From Kuschelorhynchus macadamiae (Eukaryota > Arthropoda > Insecta > Coleoptera > Curculionidae), in contig JAUTXW010001619.1 of NCBI GenBank assembly GCA_030620095.1, forward strand, positions 124,001 through 188,000: a DNA stretch of 64,000 nt, written 5' to 3'. This document shows positions 22,926-35,397 of the stretch, piece after piece. The first letter of the stretch is position 1, and every line of letters begins with the position of its first letter. A program made the translations under genes and the position numbers. Under the pieces are notes generated by a model, which saw nothing but the letters and a program-made list of their open reading frames with translations, had not been told where the DNA came from and ran no database searches.

Positions 22926-24279
22926 GTAAGTACCATATTCCTTAAATTTAACTTAAAGACAACTCGATGATTAAAACGTCCATTGTTAATTAACTAAAAT
23001 TCACAATGTCCCAAGAAACATCTAAAATATTTCATTTTCAGTAGTATATATACGAGCGAAGACAGATAATGTTAGCCTCGCACAAGGCAGTTCGCCTCGT
23101 ACTGCATTTGATCGGATGGTTAAATTCGTTTATATACAAATATATAATATACATAATGTTGCGTGCATTCTGGTTATACTGCGCCACGAGTAGCTGATGT
23201 GGTTAATTTATAATGTCTATTCGAAGTATAATCGGTCTTTGATACGAGTTAATGTTATTTGCCTGTTGCATTTTAAAAAATTCTTATGTAAAATATTATA
23301 GAACTTTTTTATCTTTGTGCCTTTTGCATTATTATACATATAGAGAATGCTTTCATAATAATGTGTTCAGTATATCTTCTCGATCCAAAAAGCCGAATTT
23401 TCTGTGACATATTGCAGGGGGACTTTTAAAATCAGCTACAACAGCACGTATCAAACGCCCTCGCAAAACCTTTAATCATAGTATTTTATCGGAACCTAAA
23501 TATGGAGCGCATTTAAATAGGACTCTCTATCTCTTTTAGAAACAAAAGCTGTAAGGCCGGAAAAACCGTTAGACAATATCGCATTTCACGTAGATTTGAG
23601 AGAAAATTACAGGCTACACTTTCAGAATATTTCATTGCAAGGCCGCAAGCCTGTTCCAAGGGATAAAGTCAAGTAATTCTAGGAACGTTTATTATGTCGC
23701 AGAGTTGCCTCGACGGATTTTCAAAGTTTGGAAGCTTGCACGGATAATCTGACGTATCAGATCTTATTAAGTTTTATTGGACCTGTAGTAATTATTATCT
23801 TCTTACTTGCGAGTATCATTTTTAAATAAGTACTAGAACTTAATTGTTTGTATAGAATATCATAATATAATTCCAAAAAAAAACGACTGCTATTTAATTT
23901 TATACGAGATAATTGGGTTTAAGAAGAGGTATCTTGACTTTATATCAGTAAAAAATAAAAATCAATGAAAAATATTCTAGGGTTAACAGAAGAAAACAAA
24001 AATCCAATAAGTAGTAAATTATAAAAACCGAGATGGAATTGACAATCGATATCCCGAAACTACATCAGCATATAGACACTAGATGAAACCAAAAAAAAAA
24101 GTATACCTGGAAATGAGTGACACAACTTTGCCGATTAGGTTTGAAATATATGAATGAATATAATTTTAGTTTTTACCTTACAATATTTATAAAAAAAAAG
24201 TATAAAATAAAATTGTTAATTTCGAATAGATAAACTTTATGCTTCTGGCCCTAACACTGGAACCTGTGGTGGAACATAG
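22926..24279. other. No gene seen
   Basis: AT-rich sequence with slightly more GC-rich patches near 23040-23160 and 23400-23760. No recognisable domain, RNA gene or repeat. Confidence 0.55.
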
Positions 24280-24433
24280 ATCAAAATACAAGAGTTCTAA
24301 CCACACTACACCACATCTTGTTACGTTTATTGAGTTTATATCATCGGCTGATGATTCTGAGTTGGTTAGCGAAACGCGCGTCCCGAACGTAACAAGTTGT
24401 GGTGTAGTGTGGTTAGAACTCTTGTATTTTGAT
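24280..24433 (+). ncRNA. Hammerhead-like ribozyme in a 48-bp-arm hairpin
   Basis: Arms 24280-24327 and 24386-24433 are reverse complements at 47 of 48 positions. The loop holds CTGATGA (24348-24354), a short stem II (CTGA/TTAG around GTTGG), GAAA (24371-24374), a compact stem III (ACG-CG-CGT) and a GTC cleavage triplet (24380-24382). The bases on either side, TCGG and CCGA, pair as stem I and lead into the long arms. This is the best hammerhead candidate in the window. PLE pseudo-LTRs are the known source of such motifs. Two extra bases between CTGATGA and stem II are a departure from the classical core. Confidence 0.65.
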
Positions 24434-25879
24434 TTATGCGTCTGAATGTGCTTAAATGTAAAGTTTTTACTTCTATCAAATAAAAAATGGGCATCATTGG
24501 AAGTAAAATTTACATTATATAAAATGCCTATCGTCTTGAGACCAGTTTGCTCTCCTATATGAGACCGAGTGATGTAGTACGCAAGAATCCTATTTTGTAC
24601 TGAATTTCATAGAATCCTACATTTTCTTATATAATTCGGCGGAATCACATGGAATCGTACTCAAATTTTTCTTTTCTAGTTTTATCAAAATTATTATTAA
24701 ATGGTTAGTAATTTTACAAAATGTTTTTTAAGTATAATATATATTAAGTGTAATGTATTTCAGAAATAATAGTGATTGTTTCTACAGAATTTTCTTACGA
24801 AATAGTTTCGAAACCTATAGTAATTTTTGTATTTGTTAATATACAAATCACGAAGGTTGAAACGCTTAATTCGATATACTGTGACGTTATACCGTGGTTG
24901 TCATAGGTTCCGTCGATGCGCTTCAGATACAGAAAAATGCGATAGATTTTTTTGTACTAAAAAAATTTTATCCTCTATCAATATAATCCTCTAGCTGTCA
25001 AGCCAATTCCGTTTTTTTAATGTTTCTAGTTTTGATAATTGATAATAACAAATTTGACGTATTTCAAATATACAGGGGCATGGAACTTTTTACTAGCTAC
25101 GATAAAGTTGGAATTTTTGTAATAACCTAAAAGGCAATATTTCTATTAAGAAATAATGTTTCAAAGTTATTTTTAAAAGCAGATTGTAACTAAAATTAAT
25201 TTGACGTAATAATTAAGTACATCCTATTTCAAAGATATTATATAAGATTCCTATATTACAATAGTAAAATTATATGGTCTTAATTATCAAATTACTTGAA
25301 CTATATGTCATTTTTTATATTTCAGAATGGCGTTATATTTACTATTCGTAGCGGGCATTGAAACTGCTGCTTATAAAACTGAATGACTAGCTATTTTAAG
25401 GTGAATTTAAAATTTAAATTTCAAAAACTAAAAGAGGTATGGGCATCCGTCTGCCAGCATTTGATAAAAAATTCTATGTGAATTTTTTTTCCAACGTTAA
25501 TGACTACAGAATTGTTTCAAGCTTTTCTTTTAATTTATTTTTCGTGAGGGTAGCTTAAAGGAAAGTTGAGGTTTCTCAGTTTTTCGATACGTCTTTTCTT
25601 TTTTGAGTTATTTTTCCAAATAAAGCCCAATTTTTCAAGAACCTCTTTTAGAAAAGTACCCATATCTAACATGAAGACATATTTTACTAAAATGTATACA
25701 AAATTGTTGTTTTTTTCAGGTGCAAGATGGCTCGTTTAGTACGGGAGGATAGTTAATTTCAGAATTCGTAAGAATTATTTAAAAATTTAAATACTGAAGG
25801 TTCTTAGATGTACGTGTAGTTTTAGTATATATTATTTTTTCCAAAGAGTGTTGGGTTTAAGAGATATTCCTTTAAGTCT
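24434..25879. other. No gene seen
   Basis: AT-rich sequence without recognisable coding segments or repeats. Confidence 0.55.
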
Positions 25880-27600
25880 ATAATAATGTAGGGTGTATAT
25901 TAGTGGACCAACTTTCGTTCACCTAAAATCAGTTATAAGGCAACCAACTAGTTTTATATATTCTAGAAGCTTCTCTTATTAGAGGAAAATAAGATTTTTT
26001 CTGCGGAAACTCATAATTTTTATTTTTAACATTTTAGTATACCTGAAATCAGTTACATGAAAACTTTGCTTTTCTTGCCAATCCAAACATTTTTGTGAAC
26101 ATAAAAATGCCAAAATATTTTTGCGGAAATTTTTTATTTCCATATTCCGAGTAAATTCTTTACAGTTTAGAATGCCCAAAATCAGTTACATGAAAACTTT
26201 GCGTTGCTTGCCACTGCAATTATATTTCTAAACATAAAAATTCCAAAATATTATTATTTCCATATTCCGAGGAAATTATTTACCCTTAAGAATACTTGAA
26301 ATCAGTTACATACAAAAATTGCTTTGATTTGCATTTTGAACATTTTTCATAACATAAAAATGCAAAAATGATTTTTTGGTTTTTCCTAAGAAATCAGATT
26401 CTGAATATAAAAGTGAAAATGCATCTATAATATTATAAGGTGACCGCGCGGGAGCGCACTAACAAAATTCCGAGGTATATTAAAACTATGATTTTTTTTA
26501 ACAAAACATCTACTGTATATCTCGTTAGGTGTTACTATTATTTAAGGTATAAAATCATATTATTTTTTTAAATTCTACATTCAAGTCTTATAGAAGTAAA
26601 CTATAAGAAAAATGCGAACTAGGCTAGATTAGAATCGGTTAGGCCTAGTGCAAAGAAAGCGCGCGGTAGCGCGTTAAAAAAATTCCGAGTATATATTAAA
26701 ACAAGGATTTTTGTAAAGAAAATCTATTCTGTTAGGTGGATCTATCCCGTGCTAGGTTAGCCCAGGTTCGTCGATAAAACCATCTTTGAAGCCATAAATC
26801 ATCATTTAAGTTATAAAATCACATTAATTTTTTAAATTCCATATTCATAAGGCTTTATCGAAGTAACAAAAAATGTGTTGCGAATGTATCACATTTCAGT
26901 GAAGAAAAAGGTTAAAAATAAATAGGTAAAGTAAAGATTGAGAGTTTCCGTAGAGACATTTTTTAATTTGCGGCATTCAGGAGGCTTTACAGAAGCTACA
27001 AAAATATTTGGTTGATATATCACATTTCAGTTAAAGTTTACAAAATATCCTCGGAAAATGGAAATAACGTATTTTCGCAGGAACATTTTTCCATTTATAT
27101 TTAGAAAATTGTGTAGAATACAAAGCAAAACTGGTTTGAGCTATTTTAAGGTCTGAAAAATGGAAATGAAATTTTCTCTGAAAATGGAAATGGCGTATTT
27201 CCGCAACCTTGTTTTTACATTTTTATGTTCAGAAAAATGTTTAGAATGCAAAGTAAAAGAAATTTTTTATGTAACTGGTTTCAGGTATTCTAAAGCGTGG
27301 AAATTGGAAATGTTGCATTTCTGCAGGAAAATTTTTATTTCCTATTGTTAAGGAGAACTTCTAGAGGGCAATAAAAGTAGATTTTTTTTATGTAACTTAT
27401 TTCGGGTATTCTAAAGTGTATAAAATTTCCACGTAAAATGGAAACGACAAATATTCGCTGGAATATTTTGGCATTTTAGTGTTTGTAAAAATGGCTGGAA
27501 TGAGATGAAAATGGAAATGATGTTGTTAAGGAGGGCTTTTAGAAGGCAACGAATTTTTTTTTCAAGTATTCCATTTCAGGTTAACAAAAGTTGCCCGATA
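25880..27600. repeat. Fold-back array of AATCAGTTACATGAAAA-type repeats
   Basis: Left part (25910-26400): at least three units of about 130 bp with AATCAGTTACATGAAAAC, ACATAAAAATGCCAAAAT and TTTCCATATTCCGAG. Right part (about 26990-27600): the same units in reverse complement (TTTTTATGTAACTGGTTTC, GGAAATGGCGTATTTCC). Between them two direct copies of about 210 bp carry CGCGCGGGAGCGC or GCGCGCGGTAGCGCG followed by ATTCCGAG and TATATTAAAAC. No protein is recognised. Confidence 0.7.
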
Positions 27601-28990
27601 CTAATTTATGTCTACGTCTGAAATTCGATTTTTCTCATGAAATTAAAAAAAAAATCTATAACATTATTGATATACTCCGTATATTTGCGGAAATTTTTGA
27701 GTAAAATTTGGCACACCTTATACTATGACTAATGCCAATAAAGCGACTAAATAATTTTTAGAAAAATCTATAGGGTGTTATTTTTTCCGGATTGCGACCC
27801 CTTAACCCATACGAACTTTTCACTAAGACATCACTGGCCATTTTTATAACAAAACCATATTCCTCATTTGAAGAAGAAACTTTTTGTGCGATAAATCAAA
27901 TTCCAGACTTTTAAACGTAAATTAATTTACACGCTCTAGCTAATACTACAGACTTATAGGGTTCTCTCTTAAACCGAAGACCCTGTACATACAAATTCTG
28001 AAATAAGGTTGCCTGTTGCTTCATGTGATAAGCGAGCCACCGTGGAGATATTTAATTAAATAAAGATATCTAAGCCTATCGGGAACCTTTTAAAACAGTT
28101 GCAAAATCGTTTCGAGAGCATAGTTTAGTTATTCTGTTGTGGGAGAAAACTAGCATTTATCCACTTCGTAGTATTAAAAAACAGCTCTAGTCTTTACAGA
28201 CCACAGATGTTGAGGAAACGCATATATTTCAGCTTTGGGCATACCACTGTAAACAATGAGGGTTGGGTTGAAGAAAAAAATACTAACGAATAATAATTCA
28301 TGGGGTATATATTTTAGTAAAAATGATTGTCTCACGCTATATATAAATAAATCTTAAAAAAGGAGTTTATAAAAAATTGCACATTTTTTGGGAAAATTTG
28401 AAAAACTTAAAAAAGGAAAGATATATCCAAAAACTGAGAACCTTATTTTCTTTCTTTTAAGTTATCCTTTTAGAAAGTATATTAAAAGAAAAATTTTAAA
28501 CTTTTTGTAGAAACCTGGTCATGAATATTGGAGAAAAAATCATGCTTTTCTTATGCACCCTGTATAATAAATGATTTGGCAGAGATGTTATCTATTAAAT
28601 GCTTGCAAGCGCATGCCGATAACTCTTTTGACTTTCGAAGTATATAAATAAATAATCGCCTTTATATTTCGGAAATGCATATTTAAATAGACAGTGTAAT
28701 AATATCAAAAAAAGTGGCACCACAATGAGGCGAAGCCTAGCACAAGTCGGTTACTCTACTTAATCTCAAAATTAATGCAGAAAATGTATAAGTATATAAA
28801 TAAATGAAACTGTAGGTAACTGAACTTCAATAGATGGTAAAATGTATACATAACAAATATAGATAAAATTAAATATCCAAAATAATTCACAAGTATAATA
28901 ATTGAATAATTAGAATTTAAAATATAAGCAAATTATGGAGAAATTTGAAATTGTGACATTAAAGACTTTAAGTACTTTGAAGTTTCAATA
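27601..28990. other. No gene seen
   Basis: AT-rich. The right end (from about 28650) may be the 3' UTR of the minus-strand non-LTR element that follows, since TATATAAATAAAT tracts occur at 28640 and 28790. Confidence 0.5.
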
Positions 28991-29099
28991 AAAAAATTTT
29001 ATATTGTTTTTTAAACTGAGTAACATTAAGTGAAATAAGGTTATGTTGCAAATAGTTTTAACGGCATTATACGTAAATGACCTCTGAAGGAGACAGTCC

Positions 29100-30700
29100 T
29101 GTCATGAATATTATTACGAGGGACCAATTTATTTTTTAATAGAATAGATGCATCAGGGTTATTTAAAATATTTGAAGTCTGCGTCGGCCCATTTTAAACC
29201 ATTTAAGTTACTCTAACGTATATGATATATGGTCAAACTTTCTGAATCCTAAAGGTAACCTGCAACAGGAATTTTGAACCTTCTGGGTCCGTTTTTTATT
29301 CAAAATATCAATACAGTTACCGTAAATAAAATCACAGTAATTAAAGTTGAATAAAACTAAGGATTCGCACATAATTTTACGTAAGCGTAAATTTAAGATG
29401 TGTCTGTTACTGTACAAAAGTTTTAAAGCTAAAAATGATTTTTGCATGAGTTTTTTAACATGTTTCTTAAATCTTAAATATAAGTCGATGATAATTCCAA
29501 GATTCTTTGCTGACTCCACTATAGGCTGTGTCGTACTATCCAGAGTAACAACAAACCCTTCTTTTAAGGTATTTACGTAATTTTTATTTCCGAAAAACAT
29601 AACTAAAGATTTTGTGGGATTTAATTGTAAGCTTTGCTCAGACGACAATATTTTTAAACTGTTTAAATCATAATTAATTAAATCTGGTGCTTGTAGGGAG
29701 TGTTGAATATTAAAAGAATTATAAAGCTGAGTATCATCAGCATACGCTTGTGTTTGGCAATATTTTGTAGATTTCAGAATGTCAGCTGTATAAATAAGAA
29801 ACAGTAAATGGGCGAATATTGATCCTTGAGGGACTCCAGAGAGAATCGAAATTTGTTTTGAGAATTTATTTGCACAATATATCTTTTAAAACCTATTTTC
29901 GAAATAAGAGTTAGTAAGATTAAGAGATGCATCATCAAAGCCATACTATTTTAATATGGAACAAAGAAGTTTTTAGATGATGGTATCAAAAGCTTTAGAA
30001 AAATCGAGAAGTACTAGCACGGTACATTTCTGCTGATCCCAAGCTCTTAAAACGTCATCTATTACCGTAGATAAAGCCACCAAAGTGCTAAATATTTTTC
30101 CAAAACCACATTGAAAATTTAATAAAATTTTATTAAATTTATTTATATTGCAACCTTCCATCTTTCATTGGTCAGGAAAGTAGCCATTTTCTATGCAGAG
30201 ATTAATAATATGATCAAGATATATATCAATAAAAGGGCTACAATACTTCAGCATAGATTCCTTAATGCTATCTACACCCGTAGAATCTTTTTTAATATTT
30301 TTTAACACTAAATGTACCTCTGCAACTGTTGTCAACTTCAAAGAAAAACTAATATTATTTTAAAAAGATTACTACTACAGAACTCAATTTTATTGTCACA
30401 ATTTAATACATTCTGCATAAAAGTTTCAAAATAATCACTACTTAAATTGGGATTCTGCAAATTTTCGGGGATGGTTTTATTATTTTTATTGCAGACATTT
30501 GAATCATTTAATGCCGTCCAAATTTTACAGTGGTTTTGATCAGCAGAAGTGAATCAAGATACCTTTTTGTTCCCGTCTCACTACCGATAGTGTGAATTTT
30601 TTTATATGACTTAAAATTATCCCTACAAAAGTTACCAATCCATTTATTATAATCAATAGTTTAGTTACGATTCAGTTCTTGTAAAACTGTAATTTTGATT
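29100..30700 (-). pseudogene. Non-LTR retrotransposon RT (Jockey/CR1-like), decayed
   Basis: The minus-strand reading from 30700 leftwards gives the endonuclease-RT linker (LWxxLND-like, NPNLSSDYFETF), then TGVDSIKESMLKYCSPF. Next come QCGFGKIFSTLVALSTVIDD, VLVLLDFSKAFDTI (first catalytic Asp), a PQGSI motif, AYADDTQLY near 29740 (catalytic pair intact), LNPTKSLVMFFG and the C-terminal region with YGNCIDIL and QKVQNSC. Several frameshifts and stops separate these pieces. The endonuclease domain is absent. The same family appears on the plus strand at 46612-49466. Confidence 0.88.
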
Positions 30701-31660
30701 GTGAGATTCCACCAAATGGTGCTATATTTTTTTAGAAATAACTTTCGCTTTGTTAAACACGTTCCATAAACTAGGTAATATTTATGCTAGAGGATAGTAA
30801 TTAATCCACCCAATATATGTAAAGGTGAAAATAATGAAGGCATAAATACATTTTAAGTAAGGGTGCCTTAGAGAACGTTAGGGCCTTCGAGTAATATGCT
30901 CAAGCATAATGTATAAAAATTTTGTAGATTAAATAAATATTTTTTGAGACTCGCAGAACTAGAAACATCAAGCTTTCACAATGATTTGTGTTTCAAACTC
31001 AGCTAAGTTAGCTAGATCTTGGTAGAGCTATGATTTAATCTAGTAGCAATACATACCATTATTATTATCTAGTATTAGTACTATCATATATCATAAACCC
31101 TGCTATAAGATATTGGAAATAGGGTTTGGGTTCGTATAGGGCATTAATTTTGTTATTAGTGGTATGCTAGAGGCCTCACCAAATTATTCGTTATCCTAGC
31201 CACCACAGTTTATATTGCCACAGGTAGTGAATATAAAAGGTGTTCTTGTGGTCTAGTTATTAAATACTATTGTTGAGTTTTGAAGGGTTCAATTTTTAAT
31301 AAATTATTCTATTAATCATTTGAATTAAAAAGCTTTATATTAAAAATTGCAGTTTTCAATATTACCTTTGAAACTGTTCAAATAAGGCACAATTATAAGT
31401 TTTTTGACATAGATATATTTGGATATTTTAAATCCACAGAAATCTTAGTTTTTTGTTATTACATTACCAAAGTCTTTTCGCAGCTTCTGATAGCAGGTAA
31501 TGTAAAAACAGAACATTTTCTGCATTTTAGCAAAACGATAAAACTTCCAATAAATTTGTCGTGACTTTTTTTTATCGAATTTTTCTAAATTTCATATCCG
31601 TTGAAATTATTGTAAATTGGTCAGAGAGCATAAAAATAATTAAAAAGGCAATTCTTGCTG
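30701..31660. other. No gene seen
   Basis: AT-rich sequence, no recognisable feature. Confidence 0.5.
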
Positions 31661-31667
31661 TTTAAAA

Positions 31668-31742
31668 TTGCATGCAGAAGTGAGGCAAGGATCCCTACTG
31701 GGGCCCTTTTTATTTTATCTTTATGTGGTAGATTCTTATCTG
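31668..31742 (+). pseudogene. Short non-LTR RT scrap (QGSLLGP motif)
   Basis: The plus-strand reading EVRQGSLLGPFLFYLYVVD matches the RT motif xPQGSxLGPxLFxLYxxD of Jockey-like elements. Only about 25 codons survive and no flanking RT motif is found on either side. Confidence 0.6.
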
Positions 31743-31911
31743 AAAGTATCACATTTACTACGTAAGTGTCTTGATGTGTGTGAATCAGTGGATTTTTAGG
31801 AGACCACTGGCCTACCACCAGTGCAAATGGGCTTCCCCACCTACCAGCGGCATCATCACCTATCGAATGGGCTGGTTGGTGACGCAAAGTACAAGGAGCC
31901 CAATAGAACAT
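31743..31911 (-). other. GC-rich frame, unrecognised
   Basis: Part of a 96-codon minus-strand frame (31621-31911) whose first half reads HSIGDDAAGRWGSPFALVV. The segment 31790-31910 is clearly more GC-rich than its surroundings. I do not recognise a family. It could be an inserted transposon fragment. Confidence 0.3.
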
Positions 31912-32684
31912 TTTTTTTAAATGTGTACCTCATTGTTATAAATAAGTTACTTCTGAGACTCGTCAAGGATCAAAACTATTAAAGTGTCAAATAAACAAGA
32001 AATTATAGAAATACAGCCCATGAAAATGGGCCAAAAAATTGATCGATTGATTATCTACGAGATTTTTTAAAATACCTATACACAAACTGTTTTCAGCTAA
32101 AAATTTAAATTATATTTGGTAGTTTACTTAAGATTTGATTTCGTACAAAAGAAAATGTAGTTCGATATTAAGGGATTCGAAGATAAAACATGATTCTAAT
32201 ATTATGAGTGTGTAAAAAAGTTGTATGATTCCTGACTCTTAAAAGAAAATTTCAATATATATTTGTACAACCTCAATCAATTCCGCTAATATCAATTTAA
32301 GTATTTTATTTTGGAGGACAATTTTTTTAAATCAATTATTAATTTTAAATAGATTTTGGGTTATTTGTAATTGATTTTTAAAATGGCTTAAACCAATATA
32401 AACGTCAATCTCTCTCAAATAGCCTAACTTGCCATTTTCAAGATTTTATTTGTTCTAGTATTATTGTAAGATGTTCTTAATCTTAACAAATTTGAAACAA
32501 AATTATTATCTCCACATTTACGTAAGAAAGTAAGGCTATTTTTAGAATGTTGTAGCTTTTTAAATTTATTTTCTAAATCATGAAAAACACTACAACTGTT
32601 CAAGCCATACTTTTATGGTAAATATAAAATTGTATCATAAGAATAAAATATAATAATAAATCTAAATTTTAAATTGTTTGAATT
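31912..32684. other. No gene seen
   Basis: AT-rich sequence, no recognisable feature. Confidence 0.5.
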
Positions 32685-32796
32685 CTTGAGATCTGGGTCC
32701 ACTGTGAAGGTACTCGATGAACCCCGAAACGTCCAGAAAACTAGATATTTTACAGTCTCGTTACTGGGGTACCCTCGCAGTGAAGCCAGAACCCAA
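32685..32796 (+). ncRNA. Degenerate hammerhead-like hairpin (PLE end)
   Basis: Imperfect inverted arms (TCTTGAGATCTGG...ACTGTGAAGG against CCCTCGCAGTGAAGCCAGA) enclose a core ending CCCCGAAACGTCC, with CTGTGAAGG in the place of CTGANGA. It resembles the other PLE pseudo-LTR motifs in the window but the core is damaged. Confidence 0.4.
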
Positions 32797-33689
32797 GAAT
32801 ATATATAATGATATATTATATAAGCATATATAACACTTTTAAATTCAAAATATAAAGGTATTATATATTATTCTTATTTTATTGTTATTTTGAATGACGA
32901 AATATCCATTATAATTTCTTTTTAAATCATAAATCCCTTATTATAATTTCGTAGTTATTTACTATTTTTGACAGAAAATTATCTGTTTTTTATAAAAAAA
33001 AGGACAAGTGTGTTACGTGTAATAAACAATGGAACAATCATGTAGGGAGGTGCATCGAATATCTGATGTAAGATATTTTGGTTTATTAGACAGATAGAAT
33101 CCACACTCTGATAGTTGTCTAAGATTGCCAAGAAAATTGTGAATATCACTTTTAGTAAAATAATGACATAGCCAGAAAAAAACACAGTTATTGAGGATCT
33201 GAGATTTTAGCGCTAAACAATATTGTAAAATCTAAGGCAAACTCAGCTCTTGGGAGGAAAAACGATATGATGAAAAAAAAAAAAGCAAAAATAAGGGCTT
33301 CCGTCTACTTAAGAACTTAATTAAATGATTTAAGAGCATTGTTCAAGGTCTTATCAGTGCGGTTAAAAATAAATTGGAATACGAGAGTATTATCAATCAA
33401 CAAACAGTGAACCTTATAGGAATTAAGGAGAATCCACTCTTTGTGAGATATGTATCTGTAAACTATTTAAATGCCTTGTTTGAAATATACATTAGGCGTG
33501 AATACCTTATACCAAAAATCTTAAGTCTAGTTACTCTTACTTGGATCTTCGATCTTTCGACAGGAACAAAACAGTAAATGCCGCATTAGGGCGAATAATA
33601 AAATAAACTTGTAGTGATCATAAGCAGAATATGATTAATAACTATTAATAATTATTGGTTTTTTTAGTTATTAATAACGCCTAGTTATT
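32797..33689. other. No gene seen
   Basis: AT-rich sequence with short frames only (for example 33374-33577), none recognised. Confidence 0.5.
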
Positions 33690-34072
33690 TAAAATCAAAG
33701 ATAGAGGTTCGTTTTTGTAGTAGTAGTAGTAGTCGTAAGATGGGGGGGACAAGCCCAGCAACTAGATCTAAAAGGCCTTTTTCGGTAACCTCGATTCAGG
33801 GAGGAAGGAGAGCATCTTGCCCCTGTTGAGAAGTTGTAATTCTTTCTTGGATAGAGACTCGACGCCGAATGAATGCCAGTGTAGTCTCGCCCACCTTTCA
33901 CAGGTGCCAACAAGATCCTCTCTCTCCTCTGACCCACAATTAGGACAGCAAGGGTTCCTCGCTAACCCCAGCTGATGCATGTGCTTGTTTAGTTTACAGT
34001 GTCCTGTCAAAATGCCCATTAGGTCCCCAATTATCTGTCGACTCCTTGACATCAATTAAGTTTCCTTAGATC
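33690..34072 (-). pseudogene. Non-LTR retrotransposon C-terminal fragment (RNase H side)
   Basis: The 95-codon minus-strand frame reads LMGILTGHCKLNKHMHQLGL followed by CPNCGSEEREDLVGTCERW. This is the conserved tail after RNase H in R1/I/Jockey-type elements: TGHxxLNxHLxxLGL then a zinc-finger CxxC...H...C. The GC content is higher than its neighbourhood. The 3' side ends in a CTACTACTAC tract (plus-strand GTAGTAGTAG, 33716-33735), a typical simple-repeat tail. Only this tail of the element is present. Confidence 0.8.
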
Positions 34073-34814
34073 CGCATGGTTTGGATCTAAGGCGTTTTCG
34101 TAAGTGGTTCATTAGCATATTTTTATTACCAAAATATCAAAATAATTTAGTAAATACTTTACTTTTCATAATTAAGATGTTTTAGCTGCTAAGTGAAGTA
34201 TTAGAAATATAACTTTAAATTTAGCAAATAATAAATCTAGCTGTACCTATTTCAAGTTATTCGTGTACCGTAAAATAAAATGGCTAGGACATCTAATTCC
34301 ACAAAATGTTCTATATATCGCTTTCTGCATAGTATTTGGAGATGCTCTTCTGTTAAATAAGAATAGAGAAACTACCGTATAACATTTAACCTAGTTTCAG
34401 TTACTATCCAGCCTTTGTAATTTAAGCTCCTTAAATAACTAGTGCTTCGGGAAGGCCATCGAAATAAAGCGCATTTAGCCAGGCAAATGAACAAGTGCTG
34501 CAAATTTTCGATTTCAAATGGCATAACTCAAATATATTTAACAGTTTTTAAAAAAGTTAATACCTTTTAGGATGTGTGTTTAAATTATTGGTTTATATAG
34601 TTTTACTATTTTACTACTTGATTAATCAAGTGTAAGTATATGATTTTTTATTAATGACTGATCGTTTTACAAAGCATTTCACATAGTGAAACTGGAATAC
34701 CAAAATAACTAACATACACCATATACAAATAAGACTACAACATCTATAGTACGAAGTAGATACAAGAGTCGAGACGCAATTACAAAAAAAAACTACTGAG
34801 AGCATAAAGATTAC
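34073..34814. other. No gene seen
   Basis: AT-rich sequence, no recognisable feature. Confidence 0.5.
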
Positions 34815-35019
34815 TAGTCACTATTCGTTGAATCGTCCAATCGTTCATTCGTTCGCACAGTTTGGACGGTCCGGTTTATCTGTTCGATTCGTTATGCGGC
34901 AATTGCGGCTTTTGGAAGAATCATCAACGTAGACTTTGATCTCGGCGAATCATTCGTCCGTATTAAATCTTTCGTTTTTTTTGTTGTGTATTTTCAGATA
35001 TTGAAAACGCATTAAAGCC
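34815..35019. repeat. Partial MITE copy, inverted relative to the next
   Basis: Begins ACTAGTCACTATTCGTTGAATCG, similar to the terminal repeat of the MITE at 35015-35395. Its right part (TTTGATCTCGGCGAATCATTCG) is the reverse complement of the internal GAATGGTTCGCCGAGATCAAAG of that MITE. It appears to be an older copy into which the second was inserted. Confidence 0.55.
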
Positions 35020-35397
35020 CACTACTCACTATTCGGTTCAATTCGTCGAATCGATTCGTTCATTCGATTTGTAAATTCTTATGAATGAACGAGTTGGCGA
35101 ATCAACACTATTCAACAATTTTTATTCAATTTGTTCACGTGGATTTCATGTTTTTAAAAGTTAGAAAATACACAAAATAAAATGTTTGGTTCGCACGAAT
35201 GGTTCGCCGAGATCAAAGCCTACTTTGATAATCCGCTCAAAAGCCAGAACAGCCAAGCAACAAAATAAATCCATGCACACGAATTAAATAAAAATTGATG
35301 AATATTGAAGATGAAATATTCATCAATTCGTTCATTTGTCTATTCTTTCATTCATATGAATTAACGAATCAAATCGAATAGTGAGTAGTGCCTTAAA
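35012..35397. mobile_element. MITE with TTAA-flanked inverted ends
   Basis: Terminal inverted repeats CACTACTCACTATTCGGTTC (left) and, on the other strand, CACTACTCACTATTCGATTT (right). TTAA stands within 2-3 bases outside both ends, as a piggyBac-type target duplication would. It is about 0.38 kb with no coding capacity, rich in ATTCG/CGAAT words. Confidence 0.6.

Noticed and set aside
24239..24445. 68-codon plus-strand frame
   Set aside because: It spans the 48-bp-armed hairpin with the hammerhead-like core; the frame follows from the inverted repeat and has no family.
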